Shown in pieces: positions 53,920-61,391 of a stretch of DNA of 64,000 nucleotides (positions are counted from its first letter, which is position 1; each line of letters starts with the position of its first letter). The DNA comes from Chryseobacterium sp. MEBOG06 (GTDB taxonomy: Bacteria > Bacteroidota > Bacteroidia > Flavobacteriales > Weeksellaceae). The stretch is from contig NZ_CP084580.1 of NCBI RefSeq assembly GCF_021869765.1, positions 1,426,001-1,490,000 of the forward strand. The letters are read 5' to 3'. The notes beneath the pieces are model-generated. The model saw only the letters and a list, made by a program, of their open reading frames with translations. It was not told the DNA's origin and ran no database searches. The translations under genes and the position numbers were made by a program.

Positions 53920-54642
53920 CTATACCAGAAAATTAATAACAAGCACAATGGAATACAATAAGCAAAAGATAAGGGCAAGTAAAATAATCGTTATAAAAAA
54001 TTCAAATTCTGCCGATTTTTGAACAGGACGTGCTTTTGCAGACAGATTGTATTCTTCAAGTGTTTGCTGTTCTATTTTCAGATTCGGCCTGAAATTTTGA
54101 ACACCAATTAAAAAGTGTCTGTACAGGTCATATTTATTTTTTAAAATGTAAATACCATAATTGAAACCAATCCCGGTTTCCTGTATCTGTCCGCTTTCAT
54201 TTTTCTTAAAAATCTTTATAGATTTCGTGAAGGAAGGCTGAGTGTTGGTTACACTTCTTACATCGGGAAGAAAAGAATCGTCAGACCTGAAGAGTTCTGT
54301 GTATAAAGTCTTGGTAATGATCTCATTACTGTAATTGTAAACATAAAGTCCTTTTTCATTGATGACCACTTTCTGAAATTCTTTTTCTTTGATGTTAATC
54401 ATATACGGAATCAAAAATATAGAAATGATAATGCATACGATTTCTGTTATAAGAATAATAAAAAACCGGTCCAGATGATAAGAATAGTAATCATTGAAAC
54501 CCTGGTTGAAAAGCTCACAGAAAAGCAGCAGAATCAAAGCCGCTATTATAACAGTAACCAGCCATGCTGCGCACAGGGCAAGATAAGCTATGGGCCAGTT
54601 AACCTCAGATTCTATTATTTGGAATTTTTTCCCCATTCGCAT
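53920..54642 (-). CDS. Membrane protein of unknown function
   Basis: A 240-residue protein with two N-terminal membrane helices (about residues 16-43 and 57-79), a soluble domain of about 130 residues with VVINEKGLYVYNYSNEIITKTLYTELF and FRPNLKIEQQTLEEYNLSAK, and a third helix at the C-terminus (about 214-239). The middle domain has a PH-like look, but I would not assign it to a family. Start chosen at the first Met of the frame; a second ATG (MGKKFQ, codon 3) is equally possible. Single gene; the downstream 238 bases up to prfC hold nothing I recognise. Confidence 0.7.
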   Translation of the reverse strand: MRMGKKFQIIESEVNWPIAYLALCAAWLVTVIIAALILLLFCELFNQGFNDYYSYHLDRFFIILITEIVCIIISIFLIPYMINIKEKEFQKVVINEKGLYVYNYSNEIITKTLYTELFRSDDSFLPDVRSVTNTQPSFTKSIKIFKKNESGQIQETGIGFNYGIYILKNKYDLYRHFLIGVQNFRPNLKIEQQTLEEYNLSAKARPVQKSAEFEFFITIILLALIFCLLYSIVLVINFLV

Positions 54643-54809
54643 GATCTTTAGGTAAATGCTATTGTTGTTATTTTATTTACAGCCGGATAAAATGATAAAA
54701 CGGAAATTATAAATCTATTTATTTTAAATTCCAAAATTGAAAGTCGTAAACAGGTATTCATTTTGTGGTTTTATGCGATTAGAGCGAAAATAAGTATTTT
54801 CTTTTTTAG

Positions 54810-54840
54810 TTGCCTGTGGTATTCAAAAAAATTATCTTTG
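54810..54840 (+). promoter_or_regulatory. Promoter of the CPBP protease gene
   Basis: TTG at 54810-54812 and TATCTTTG at 54833-54840, 20 bases apart, match both Bacteroidota consensus boxes; the -7 box lies 28 bases before the ATG at 54869. Confidence 0.65.
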
Positions 54841-54868
54841 TTTCACTAAATTTTTACAGAGAAATAGA

Positions 54869-55699
54869 ATGGAAAATAGCAGATATCCGAAGTTTACTTT
54901 TACATGGCTGGGCGCTGTTACATTGGTGGTTGGATTGTTTGTAGGAACAATGGCTGTTTCTTTATTCAGTATTTTTTGGAAAGTGGCTTTCAAAGAAAAT
55001 ATAGAGCTTAAAGACTGGTTTCTTATGGTGGCCAACTCTGTAGGATTCCTTACGGCAATTGCTTTTTTTGATTTTTTCATTGTAAGGCGTACCACGAATA
55101 TGAAACTTAATTTCAATTTCTCGTCCGTGAACTTTTATACTTATCTCCTTATTTTTCCTATGATGGCCGGTATGATGTTCATTTCTGAATTCGTGACGGC
55201 TCAGATTCCTACTACAGGACCGTTTTTTGGAGACTTTTATGAATATTTCACCCGGCTGATGAGCCAGCTGACTGATGACCCTGTAATCATGATCATCATG
55301 ACGGTAATCATGGCGCCGATTTTTGAAGAAATTATTTTTAGGGGAATTATTCAGAAAGGATTGATCAATAAAGGGACAGAACCCTGGAAAGCAATTCTCT
55401 ACGCATCCATTATTTTTGGAGTGGTACACGGAAATCCCTGGCAGTTTATCAGTGCTGTAATGCTTGGATGTGTCCTGGGATTGGTATATTATAAAACAAA
55501 ATCACTGCTGATGCCGATGCTGCTGCATGGGTTTAATAATTTGACCCTTTCATTATTGGTTCTTTATAGTAAAAATGAAAGCTTTGCAGAAGCATTTAAG
55601 GTTTCAGAGTGGCTGATATTGGCTGTAGGGCTCGTACTGTTTTCAGTATTTTATTATCTTTTTATGAAAAAGTATAAAGTGCATTATGCCGAATTATAA
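54869..55699 (+). CDS. CPBP family intramembrane glutamic protease
   Basis: A 276-residue multi-pass protein of the CAAX-protease/bacteriocin-processing (Abi) family. The active-site motif EEIIFR (153-158) carries the two Glu, followed by VVHGNPWQF with His187 and LLHGFNNL with His220 and Asn223, the full set of family residues. About eight hydrophobic segments are visible. Bacterial members process peptides or protect against bacteriocins; the target here is unknown. Its good promoter and close downstream neighbour (24-41 bases to rdgB) suggest it heads a short operon. Confidence 0.9.
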   Translation: MENSRYPKFTFTWLGAVTLVVGLFVGTMAVSLFSIFWKVAFKENIELKDWFLMVANSVGFLTAIAFFDFFIVRRTTNMKLNFNFSSVNFYTYLLIFPMMAGMMFISEFVTAQIPTTGPFFGDFYEYFTRLMSQLTDDPVIMIIMTVIMAPIFEEIIFRGIIQKGLINKGTEPWKAILYASIIFGVVHGNPWQFISAVMLGCVLGLVYYKTKSLLMPMLLHGFNNLTLSLLVLYSKNESFAEAFKVSEWLILAVGLVLFSVFYYLFMKKYKVHYAEL

Positions 55700-55740
55700 A
55701 CAGCCGGAATTGAGAAGTAAAATTGAAAATAAATATAGAA

Positions 55741-56316
55741 ATGGAATTATTAGTCGCTACACACAACGAACATAAAAAAGAAGAAATTCAACAGATCCTG
55801 GGAAATGATTGTGTGGTGAAAAGTCTTACCGATTACAATATCCATGAAGAGATTGTAGAAGACGGAGACTCTTTTCGTGCCAATGCTTTAATCAAGGCAA
55901 AATATTGTTTTGAAAAGACCGGAATACCAAGTTTGGGGGATGACAGTGGTTTGGTAGTGGAATCCCTTGACGGAAGACCTGGGATTTTCTCAGCCCGTTA
56001 TGCAGGTGACCATGATTTTGCTAAAAATATTGAAAAAGTGCTGGAAGAAATGAAGGAAATAGAAAATAGGAAAGCCTATTTCATAACTGTTCTATGCTAC
56101 TATGATCAAAATGGAGCACAATATTTTGAAGGAAGGGTGTATGGGAATCTACTGGCCGAAAATAAAGGATTTAAAGGATTTGGTTATGATCCTATTTTTG
56201 TTCCTGAGGGATATGGGAAAACCTTTGCAGAAATGAATCCTGAAGATAAAAATAAGATTAGCCACCGCAAACAGGCATTAGACTTATTTATGGATTTTTT
56301 AAAAGTGACAGATTAA
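55741..56316 (+). CDS. rdgB: XTP/dITP diphosphatase (RdgB/HAM1)
   Basis: A 191-residue house-cleaning enzyme that hydrolyses inosine and xanthosine triphosphates to monophosphates. The N-terminus LVATHNEHKKEEIQQIL (S/T-x-N-x-x-K motif), the metal-binding SLGDDSGLVVESLDGRPGIFSARYAG and the C-terminal GYDPIFVPEGYGKTFAEM plus KNKISHRKQAL are all typical. I start at ATG 55741; a TTG six codons upstream would add KINIE, which no relative has. The gene lies 41 bases after the CPBP protease gene and 68 before rnz. Confidence 0.93.
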   Translation: MELLVATHNEHKKEEIQQILGNDCVVKSLTDYNIHEEIVEDGDSFRANALIKAKYCFEKTGIPSLGDDSGLVVESLDGRPGIFSARYAGDHDFAKNIEKVLEEMKEIENRKAYFITVLCYYDQNGAQYFEGRVYGNLLAENKGFKGFGYDPIFVPEGYGKTFAEMNPEDKNKISHRKQALDLFMDFLKVTD

Positions 56317-56358
56317 ATTTATTAATAAAGGTAAAATACCCATTTAGATTTTCTGTCG

Positions 56359-56366
56359 TACATTTG
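56359..56366 (+). promoter_or_regulatory. -7 promoter element of rnz
   Basis: TACATTTG fits TAnnTTTG, 18 bases before the TTG start of rnz at 56385. No clear -33 TTG. Confidence 0.4.
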
Positions 56367-56384
56367 TTACAATAAACTATTGAT

Positions 56385-57299
56385 TTGAGTACTTATTTAA
56401 CGATACTAGGCTTTAATTCAGCTATCCCGACCATCAATACATCACCCACAGCACAGCTGCTGGAAATGGAAGAAAGACTTTTTCTGATCGATTGCGGAGA
56501 AGGTACACAGGTACAGCTTAGAAAAGCAAAAGCGAGATTTTCAAAAATCAATCATATTTTTATCTCTCACCTTCATGGTGACCATTGTTTTGGTCTCCCG
56601 GGGCTTATAGCTTCTTTCCGTCTTTTGGGGAGAGATACCCCTTTGCATGTTTATGGTCCCAAAGGAATCAAGAAAATGCTGGAAACTATTTTTCAGATTA
56701 CAGAAACCCATCGTGGCTTCGAAGTAGTTTATCATGAACTGGATAAGGACTATTCCGAGAAAGTTTATGAAGATAATAGAGTAGAGGTGTATACTATCCC
56801 TTTGGATCATAGAATTTACTGTAACGGCTATCTTTTTAAAGAAAAGCCGAAAGACAGACATCTTAATATGAAGGAAATTGCTAAATATGACGAAATTGAA
56901 AGCTGCGATTATCACAATATAAAAGCAGGCAAAGATTTTGTACTAAGTGATGGGTATGTTCTTAAAAATGAAGTGTTAACTTTACCTCCGGCTCCGTCAG
57001 TGTCTTATGCTTTCTGCAGTGATACCCGTTATCTTGAAAGCGTAATCCCGATTATTAAAAATGCAACGGTTCTTTATCATGAATCTACTTTTTTGCATGA
57101 TCTTAAGGAGATGGCTGATTATACCGGGCATACTACAGCATTAGAGGCTGCAACGATTGCACAGAAAGCACAGGTCGGAAAGCTTATTTTAGGGCATTTT
57201 TCCAACAGATATGCAGACCTTACCGTATTTACAGATGAAGCGAGAAATATCTTTCCAAACTCATTTTTACCCAAAGCATTGGAAAGTGTAAAGATTTAA
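56385..57299 (+). CDS. rnz: Ribonuclease Z
   Basis: A 304-residue metallo-beta-lactamase-fold endonuclease that trims tRNA 3' ends. The start is TTG at 56385 (STYLTILGFNSAIP follows, the normal family N-terminus). The metal site is SHLHGDH with His62, His64, Asp66 and His67, and the conserved YHESTFLHD near the C-terminus, GHTTALEAATIAQKA and LGHFSNRY complete it. The exosite arm (about 150-190) is present, so this is the full short form. Followed after 6 bases by the TIGR02757 gene. Confidence 0.94.
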   Translation: MSTYLTILGFNSAIPTINTSPTAQLLEMEERLFLIDCGEGTQVQLRKAKARFSKINHIFISHLHGDHCFGLPGLIASFRLLGRDTPLHVYGPKGIKKMLETIFQITETHRGFEVVYHELDKDYSEKVYEDNRVEVYTIPLDHRIYCNGYLFKEKPKDRHLNMKEIAKYDEIESCDYHNIKAGKDFVLSDGYVLKNEVLTLPPAPSVSYAFCSDTRYLESVIPIIKNATVLYHESTFLHDLKEMADYTGHTTALEAATIAQKAQVGKLILGHFSNRYADLTVFTDEARNIFPNSFLPKALESVKI

Positions 57300-57305
57300 A
57301 TAAAT

Positions 57306-58076
57306 ATGCTGAAATTTGAAGAGTTAAGAAGTTTTCTGGACGAAAAGGCTGACCAGTACAATGCTCCCGATTTTATTGAAAATGACCCTATACAGATTCC
57401 ACATCGTTTTTCGTTAAAACAGGATATTGAAATTGCGGGTTTTCTGGCAGCAACTATTTCCTGGGGAAACAGAAAGTCAATTATCAAATCTGCAGAGAAA
57501 ATGCTTGATATTATGGGCAATTCTCCCTATGATTTTGTGTTGCATTACTCAGAAAAAGATTTAGATGATATTCGGGATAAAAGTATTCACAGGACCTTTA
57601 ACGGGCAGGATTTTTCGTATTTTATCAGGCAGTTTAACAGGATTTACAAAGAGAATGAAAGTCTGGAAAGCCTGTTTGAAATAAAAGGATCGGAGGCTAA
57701 CTTTCTACATGCAATAGAAAGATTCAGAAGCAGCTTTCTTGAAACTGAAAAACACAGAAGTCATAAACATATCAGTTCGCCCTACAAAAACTCTTCTGCC
57801 AAAAGAATTATTATGTTTTTGAGGTGGATGGTTCGTAAAGATAAGCGGGGAGTGGATTTTGGAATCTGGCAAAATATAGATCAGAAATATCTGTCTATTC
57901 CATTAGATGTTCATACAGGGAATATTTCCAGAAAACTTGAACTGGTTTCAAGAACACAGAATGACTGGAAAACCGTGGAAGAGCTGGATACTGCCATTCG
58001 GAAATTCGATGAAAATGATCCTGCAAAATATGATTTTGCATTGTTTGGATTAGGAGTTACCAAAGAACTGTTGTAA
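57306..58076 (+). CDS. TIGR02757 family protein
   Basis: A 256-residue helical protein of the TIGR02757 (DUF2400) family, widespread in Bacteroidota and of unknown function. Conserved blocks: DPIQIPHRFSLKQDIEIAGFLAATISWGNRKSI near residues 26-58, MFLRWMVRKDKRGVDFGIW (about 175-195) and PLDVHTGNISRKL (about 200-212), ending with DFALFGLGVT. The H-x-G and R-W-M-x-R residues hint at a DNA-glycosylase-like helical fold, which is inference only. It starts 6 bases after rnz, so the two are in one operon. Confidence 0.85.
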   Translation: MLKFEELRSFLDEKADQYNAPDFIENDPIQIPHRFSLKQDIEIAGFLAATISWGNRKSIIKSAEKMLDIMGNSPYDFVLHYSEKDLDDIRDKSIHRTFNGQDFSYFIRQFNRIYKENESLESLFEIKGSEANFLHAIERFRSSFLETEKHRSHKHISSPYKNSSAKRIIMFLRWMVRKDKRGVDFGIWQNIDQKYLSIPLDVHTGNISRKLELVSRTQNDWKTVEELDTAIRKFDENDPAKYDFALFGLGVTKELL

Positions 58077-58089
58077 AAATAGAATTAAG

Positions 58090-58647
58090 ATGAAAAAATA
58101 TAACGAAAAAACAGAAGTTCTTGAAAAGATAGCTGATAGTATTACTTCATGGATTGGTTCTATTCAGTCTCTGATAGTACATACAGTTCTTTTTCTTACT
58201 TCATTTCTGCTTCCTATGGTGAAGCTTGTGGAGTTTGATAAAATGCTTCTGATTCTGACCACGGTGCTTTCTCTGGAAGCTATTTATCTGGCGATCTTTA
58301 TTCAGATGTCTGTGAACAAAAGCCACGAGAAAATTGACGATATCCAGGAGGATATTGAAGATATTCAGGAGGATATTGAGGAAATCAGTGAAGATATTGA
58401 AGAGATCAGCGAAGATATAGAGGAGATCAATGAAGATATTGAAGATATTCAGGAAGATATTGAAGAAATCAGCGAGGATATTGAAGAGATCAACGAAGAA
58501 GAGGAGGAAGAAGATCACAATGAAAGAGCTAAGAATGTAATATTGAAAAGTAATGTAAGCTCAAATAAAAACGAGATAAAAGCTTTGAAAGATATTATTA
58601 TTCAGCTTAAGACTGAAATTGAACAGTTGAAGAAAGATGAGAACTAG
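58090..58647 (+). CDS. DUF1003-like membrane protein with an acidic Ile heptad coiled coil
   Basis: A 185-residue protein. Residues about 25-45 and 51-74 form two membrane helices; the end of the second (LSLEAIYLAIFIQMSVN) resembles DUF1003 and low-affinity iron permease proteins. Residues 82-137 are eight perfect heptads of the type I-E-E-I-x-E-D with Ile at both core positions, and no basic residue, followed by EEEEED. A second, mixed-charge coiled coil ends the protein (about 160-183). The protein is likely oligomeric with a long acidic stalk; pH or metal sensing is speculation. It lies 14 bases after the TIGR02757 gene, so it may share its transcript. Confidence 0.8.
   Translation: MKKYNEKTEVLEKIADSITSWIGSIQSLIVHTVLFLTSFLLPMVKLVEFDKMLLILTTVLSLEAIYLAIFIQMSVNKSHEKIDDIQEDIEDIQEDIEEISEDIEEISEDIEEINEDIEDIQEDIEEISEDIEEINEEEEEEDHNERAKNVILKSNVSSNKNEIKALKDIIIQLKTEIEQLKKDEN
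58333..58500 (+). repeat. Eight 21-bp in-frame tandem repeats
   Basis: Eight 21-base units encode the heptads of the coiled coil at residues 82-137. Unit variants follow the order Q, Q, S, S, N, Q, S, N at the fifth heptad position, so a larger block (Q-S-N) was itself duplicated. Such arrays change length by slippage or recombination. Confidence 0.85.
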
Positions 58648-58687
58648 AAATTGAATTTCAAAAAGATATATTATTTTAATAAAACAG

Positions 58688-58720
58688 AAAAAACAGATCA
58701 TTTTTTAGATCTGTTTTTTT
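58688..58720 (+). terminator. Terminator of the rnz-coiled-coil unit
   Basis: AAAAAACAGATC (58688-58699) and GATCTGTTTTTT (58708-58719) form a perfect 12-bp stem with an 8-base loop. Confidence 0.85.
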
Positions 58721-58816
58721 ATGCTAAAATTTTATCTGGTAATTTATGAAAAGTGTAAAAATAAAATACATTTATTGTAAATATATATATTGAATAAGGG
58801 GAAAACTGGCAGCTAA

Positions 58817-58848
58817 TTGAAATATTAGGAATAAAATTGCTACATTTG
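58817..58848 (+). promoter_or_regulatory. Promoter of the first choice-of-anchor-L gene
   Basis: TTG at 58817-58819 and TACATTTG at 58841-58848 with a 21-base spacer; 16 bases before the ATG at 58865. Confidence 0.6.
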
Positions 58849-58864
58849 AAGAAATGAAAATAAA

Positions 58865-61222
58865 ATGTTTAATTATAGAATAAAAAACTATTTTTTCCTT
58901 TTTTCCTTTTTATTGGTTTCTGCATCTGTATTTTCTCAAACAAAGCCCGGCAGAAAACCGCAAAGGATAAAACCTTCTGCTGCCAGTCTTAGAGCTGGAG
59001 CTTTTATAGATGTTAACGTGCCTCCCTATGCACCCTCTACTTTCACTGCGGAGCAGCTGGTGAAAAATATTCTGATCAACGGAGGTACCAGCTGTAGTAC
59101 AGCCAATGTCACGAATGTTACCGTTAGCCCAAATCATGATGTGGATAATGCTAATAGATTTTGGGGGTATTTTAATAAAGGAACCACCAATTTTCCCTTT
59201 AATGACGGTATTGTGCTCACAACAGGTTATGCTTCTGAAGCGGGAAATACCTATGTAGCCGATGTAGGGGGTAATGTAGGAACAGGAAGTGATCCTGACC
59301 TTGTTGCCGCAACCAATCCTCAAACCGGTCTTTTGGATGCCGTAGCGCTGGAATTTGATTTCATTCCCAATTCTAATCAGGTAAAATTTAATTATATATT
59401 TGCTTCGGATGAATATACCTCGAACTTTCCATGCAGTGGTTATTCTGATGCTTTTGCACTTTTGCTGAAAAAAGTAGGGGACCCTACTTATACTAATCTT
59501 GCTATATTGCCCGGAGGAGCAGGGCCTGTAAGTGCTACTAATATTGTACCCGCCGGAAATGGGTTTTCTTGCGGACCAATCAATGCTGCCTTTTTTGGTG
59601 GTTTGAGTAATCCACATGTGCTAATTAATTACTTTGGAAGAACAATTCCTTTAACGGCTGTTGCCGATGTAATTCCGGGACAGACCTATCACTTCAAAAT
59701 GGTATTGGCAGATGCAACAGACAGAACCCATGACTCAGCTGTTTTTTTAGAAGGTGGATCTTTTGATGTAGGAATTAAAATTGTAGATGAAGGCGGCGTT
59801 GTCCTGCCTGGCAGTATCAATATGTGTGACAATACTCCCAAGCAGCTGAAAGCGCAGGTGGCCCCGATTCCGGGAATGACCTTCCAGTGGTATAAAGACG
59901 GCGTTGCGATTCCGGGAGCTACAAGTGCAGTTTATATAGCCAATCAGCCGGGGGTATATGTGGTAAAAGTAATGGTTCCGGGAAATCAGTGCCCGAGTGA
60001 GGCTAATATTACCGTAGTAGGAGGAACAAGTCCTACTGTACAGGATGCTGTACTAAAGCTTTGTACCACACCTACGCTGGGTACATTCAATTTAGAAGAC
60101 GCGAAACCTCTGATCAGTACAACCCAGGGAGCGGTATTCCGTTTTTATGCTAACCAGGCGGATGCTCAGGCTCAAAATAACAGTAATATTACCAACCTTA
60201 CAACTTATAACGGAACAGACGGTCAGATACTGTATGTCCTTGTTTCGAATGGTGCATTTTGTAGTAAAATAGCAACATTGACTTTAAAAAAAGAAGAGAC
60301 CCCTGTTGCGCAGCTTACAGCCGCAAAACTGAAAATTTGTGTTGGGGAATCAACGCTACTGACCGCTTCGGGCGGAGTAACGTATCAGTGGAATGATACC
60401 TCCAGTACCGGAGGGATAAGAACAGTAAGCCCAACGAAAACAACAACGTATACTGTATATGCTATCGGAGCGCAGGGATGTAAATCATTGCAACCGGTTC
60501 GTATTACAATTGAAGTTGTACCGGCTATAGTCTCTACATTGAAAGGGGGCCATATCTGTCTGGGTGATAAGATCATTCTGGATGCAGGATCAGGTCCGAA
60601 CTATACTTATATCTGGAATACAGGAGAAACTACACAGACTGTTACAGCAGCTACACCTGGAGAATATACAGTGACAATAAGCAACGGAGTCTGTTCACAA
60701 GCCTTTAAAACGCAGGTCATTCAGGCTGTTATCCCTGAAGTGACAAAAGTTGATTATAATGATAAAGGAACCATGATCCTTACAGCTAGTAATCCAAGTA
60801 ATGGGATACTAGAATATTCTGTGGATAATGGAGTTACCTGGCAGTCTTCAAATGTGTTTAATAATGTTCCTAAAAATAAGATCATTACCATTAGAGTAAG
60901 AGTGAAATATACAAGTTGTGTAGGCTTCCTTGAATACTTTACCTTCGTGATGAAAAATGTAATTACACCAAATGGAGATAATATTAATGATATCATTGAT
61001 TTCAGGGGGATTGTAGATTACAAAGATTTCAGCGGAAATGTTTATGACCGATATGGGAAAGAAGTATTTAAAGCTGAGAAGATCAGGCCTTATTGGGATG
61101 GGTATTTCCAGGGAAAAAAGCTTCCTACCTCATCATATTGGTATCAGGTAACCTTTGAAGATCCCGCCAGCAAACAACTTACTGTGAAAACAGGCTGGAT
61201 ATTGCTTAAAAATATAGAGTGA
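58865..61222 (+). CDS. Choice-of-anchor-L surface protein with type B T9SS sorting domain
   Basis: A 785-residue exported protein. A signal peptide ends near SVFSQ (25). Residues about 45-300 form a choice-of-anchor-L domain (GYFNKGTTNFPFNDGIVLTTGYA, FIFASDEY-type block YIFASDEYTSNFPC, LAILPGGAGPVSATNI). Ig-like repeats follow (about 315-385, with TFQWYKDGVAIPGAT; and about 490-555, with ICVGESTLLTASGG). The last 90 residues are a type B T9SS sorting domain with VITPNGDNINDIIDFRGI and YDRYGKEVF, as in gliding-motility-associated surface proteins such as SprB-like adhesins. It is likely exported by T9SS and attached to the surface, for gliding or adhesion by inference. Confidence 0.9.
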   Translation: MFNYRIKNYFFLFSFLLVSASVFSQTKPGRKPQRIKPSAASLRAGAFIDVNVPPYAPSTFTAEQLVKNILINGGTSCSTANVTNVTVSPNHDVDNANRFWGYFNKGTTNFPFNDGIVLTTGYASEAGNTYVADVGGNVGTGSDPDLVAATNPQTGLLDAVALEFDFIPNSNQVKFNYIFASDEYTSNFPCSGYSDAFALLLKKVGDPTYTNLAILPGGAGPVSATNIVPAGNGFSCGPINAAFFGGLSNPHVLINYFGRTIPLTAVADVIPGQTYHFKMVLADATDRTHDSAVFLEGGSFDVGIKIVDEGGVVLPGSINMCDNTPKQLKAQVAPIPGMTFQWYKDGVAIPGATSAVYIANQPGVYVVKVMVPGNQCPSEANITVVGGTSPTVQDAVLKLCTTPTLGTFNLEDAKPLISTTQGAVFRFYANQADAQAQNNSNITNLTTYNGTDGQILYVLVSNGAFCSKIATLTLKKEETPVAQLTAAKLKICVGESTLLTASGGVTYQWNDTSSTGGIRTVSPTKTTTYTVYAIGAQGCKSLQPVRITIEVVPAIVSTLKGGHICLGDKIILDAGSGPNYTYIWNTGETTQTVTAATPGEYTVTISNGVCSQAFKTQVIQAVIPEVTKVDYNDKGTMILTASNPSNGILEYSVDNGVTWQSSNVFNNVPKNKIITIRVRVKYTSCVGFLEYFTFVMKNVITPNGDNINDIIDFRGIVDYKDFSGNVYDRYGKEVFKAEKIRPYWDGYFQGKKLPTSSYWYQVTFEDPASKQLTVKTGWILLKNIE

Positions 61223-61238
61223 TTTTAAACTATAATTG

Positions 61239-61268
61239 AAAGACTGGCATTTTTGTCAGTCTTTTTTT
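61239..61268 (+). terminator. Terminator between the two choice-of-anchor-L genes
   Basis: AAAGACTG (61239-61246) and CAGTCTTT (61257-61264) pair exactly around a 10-base loop and are followed by a T run. Confidence 0.75.
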
Positions 61269-61343
61269 ATTGTTTAGGAATAAATAGAGTTGATATTCTA
61301 CGATAAATAAATTTGCGTTAGTAATAATGTAAATTCTGTTAAG

Positions 61344-61375
61344 TTGAATTTTAATCAAAAAAAATACTATTTTTG
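61344..61375 (+). promoter_or_regulatory. Promoter of the second choice-of-anchor-L gene
   Basis: TTG at 61344-61346 and TATTTTTG at 61368-61375 with a 21-base spacer, the same geometry as the paralogue's promoter; 16 bases before the ATG at 61392. Confidence 0.6.
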
Positions 61376-61391
61376 TTTAAAATAATATAAA

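Noticed and set aside
55723..55741. Upstream TTG start for rdgB
   Set aside because: The family N-terminus begins at the ATG at 55741; the extra residues are not expected.
58333..58500. Regular repeats considered as a CRISPR array
   Set aside because: Units are contiguous 21-mers without spacers and translate as heptads in frame.
58201..58518. A 105-codon minus-strand frame over the heptad array
   Set aside because: It only reads the complement of the 21-bp repeats (Phe/Ile/Asn-rich) and lacks any domain.
58910..59617. A 235-codon open frame on the minus strand inside the first choice-of-anchor-L gene
   Set aside because: It mirrors the plus-strand gene, has an implausible Ile/Lys/Ser-rich composition and no start context.
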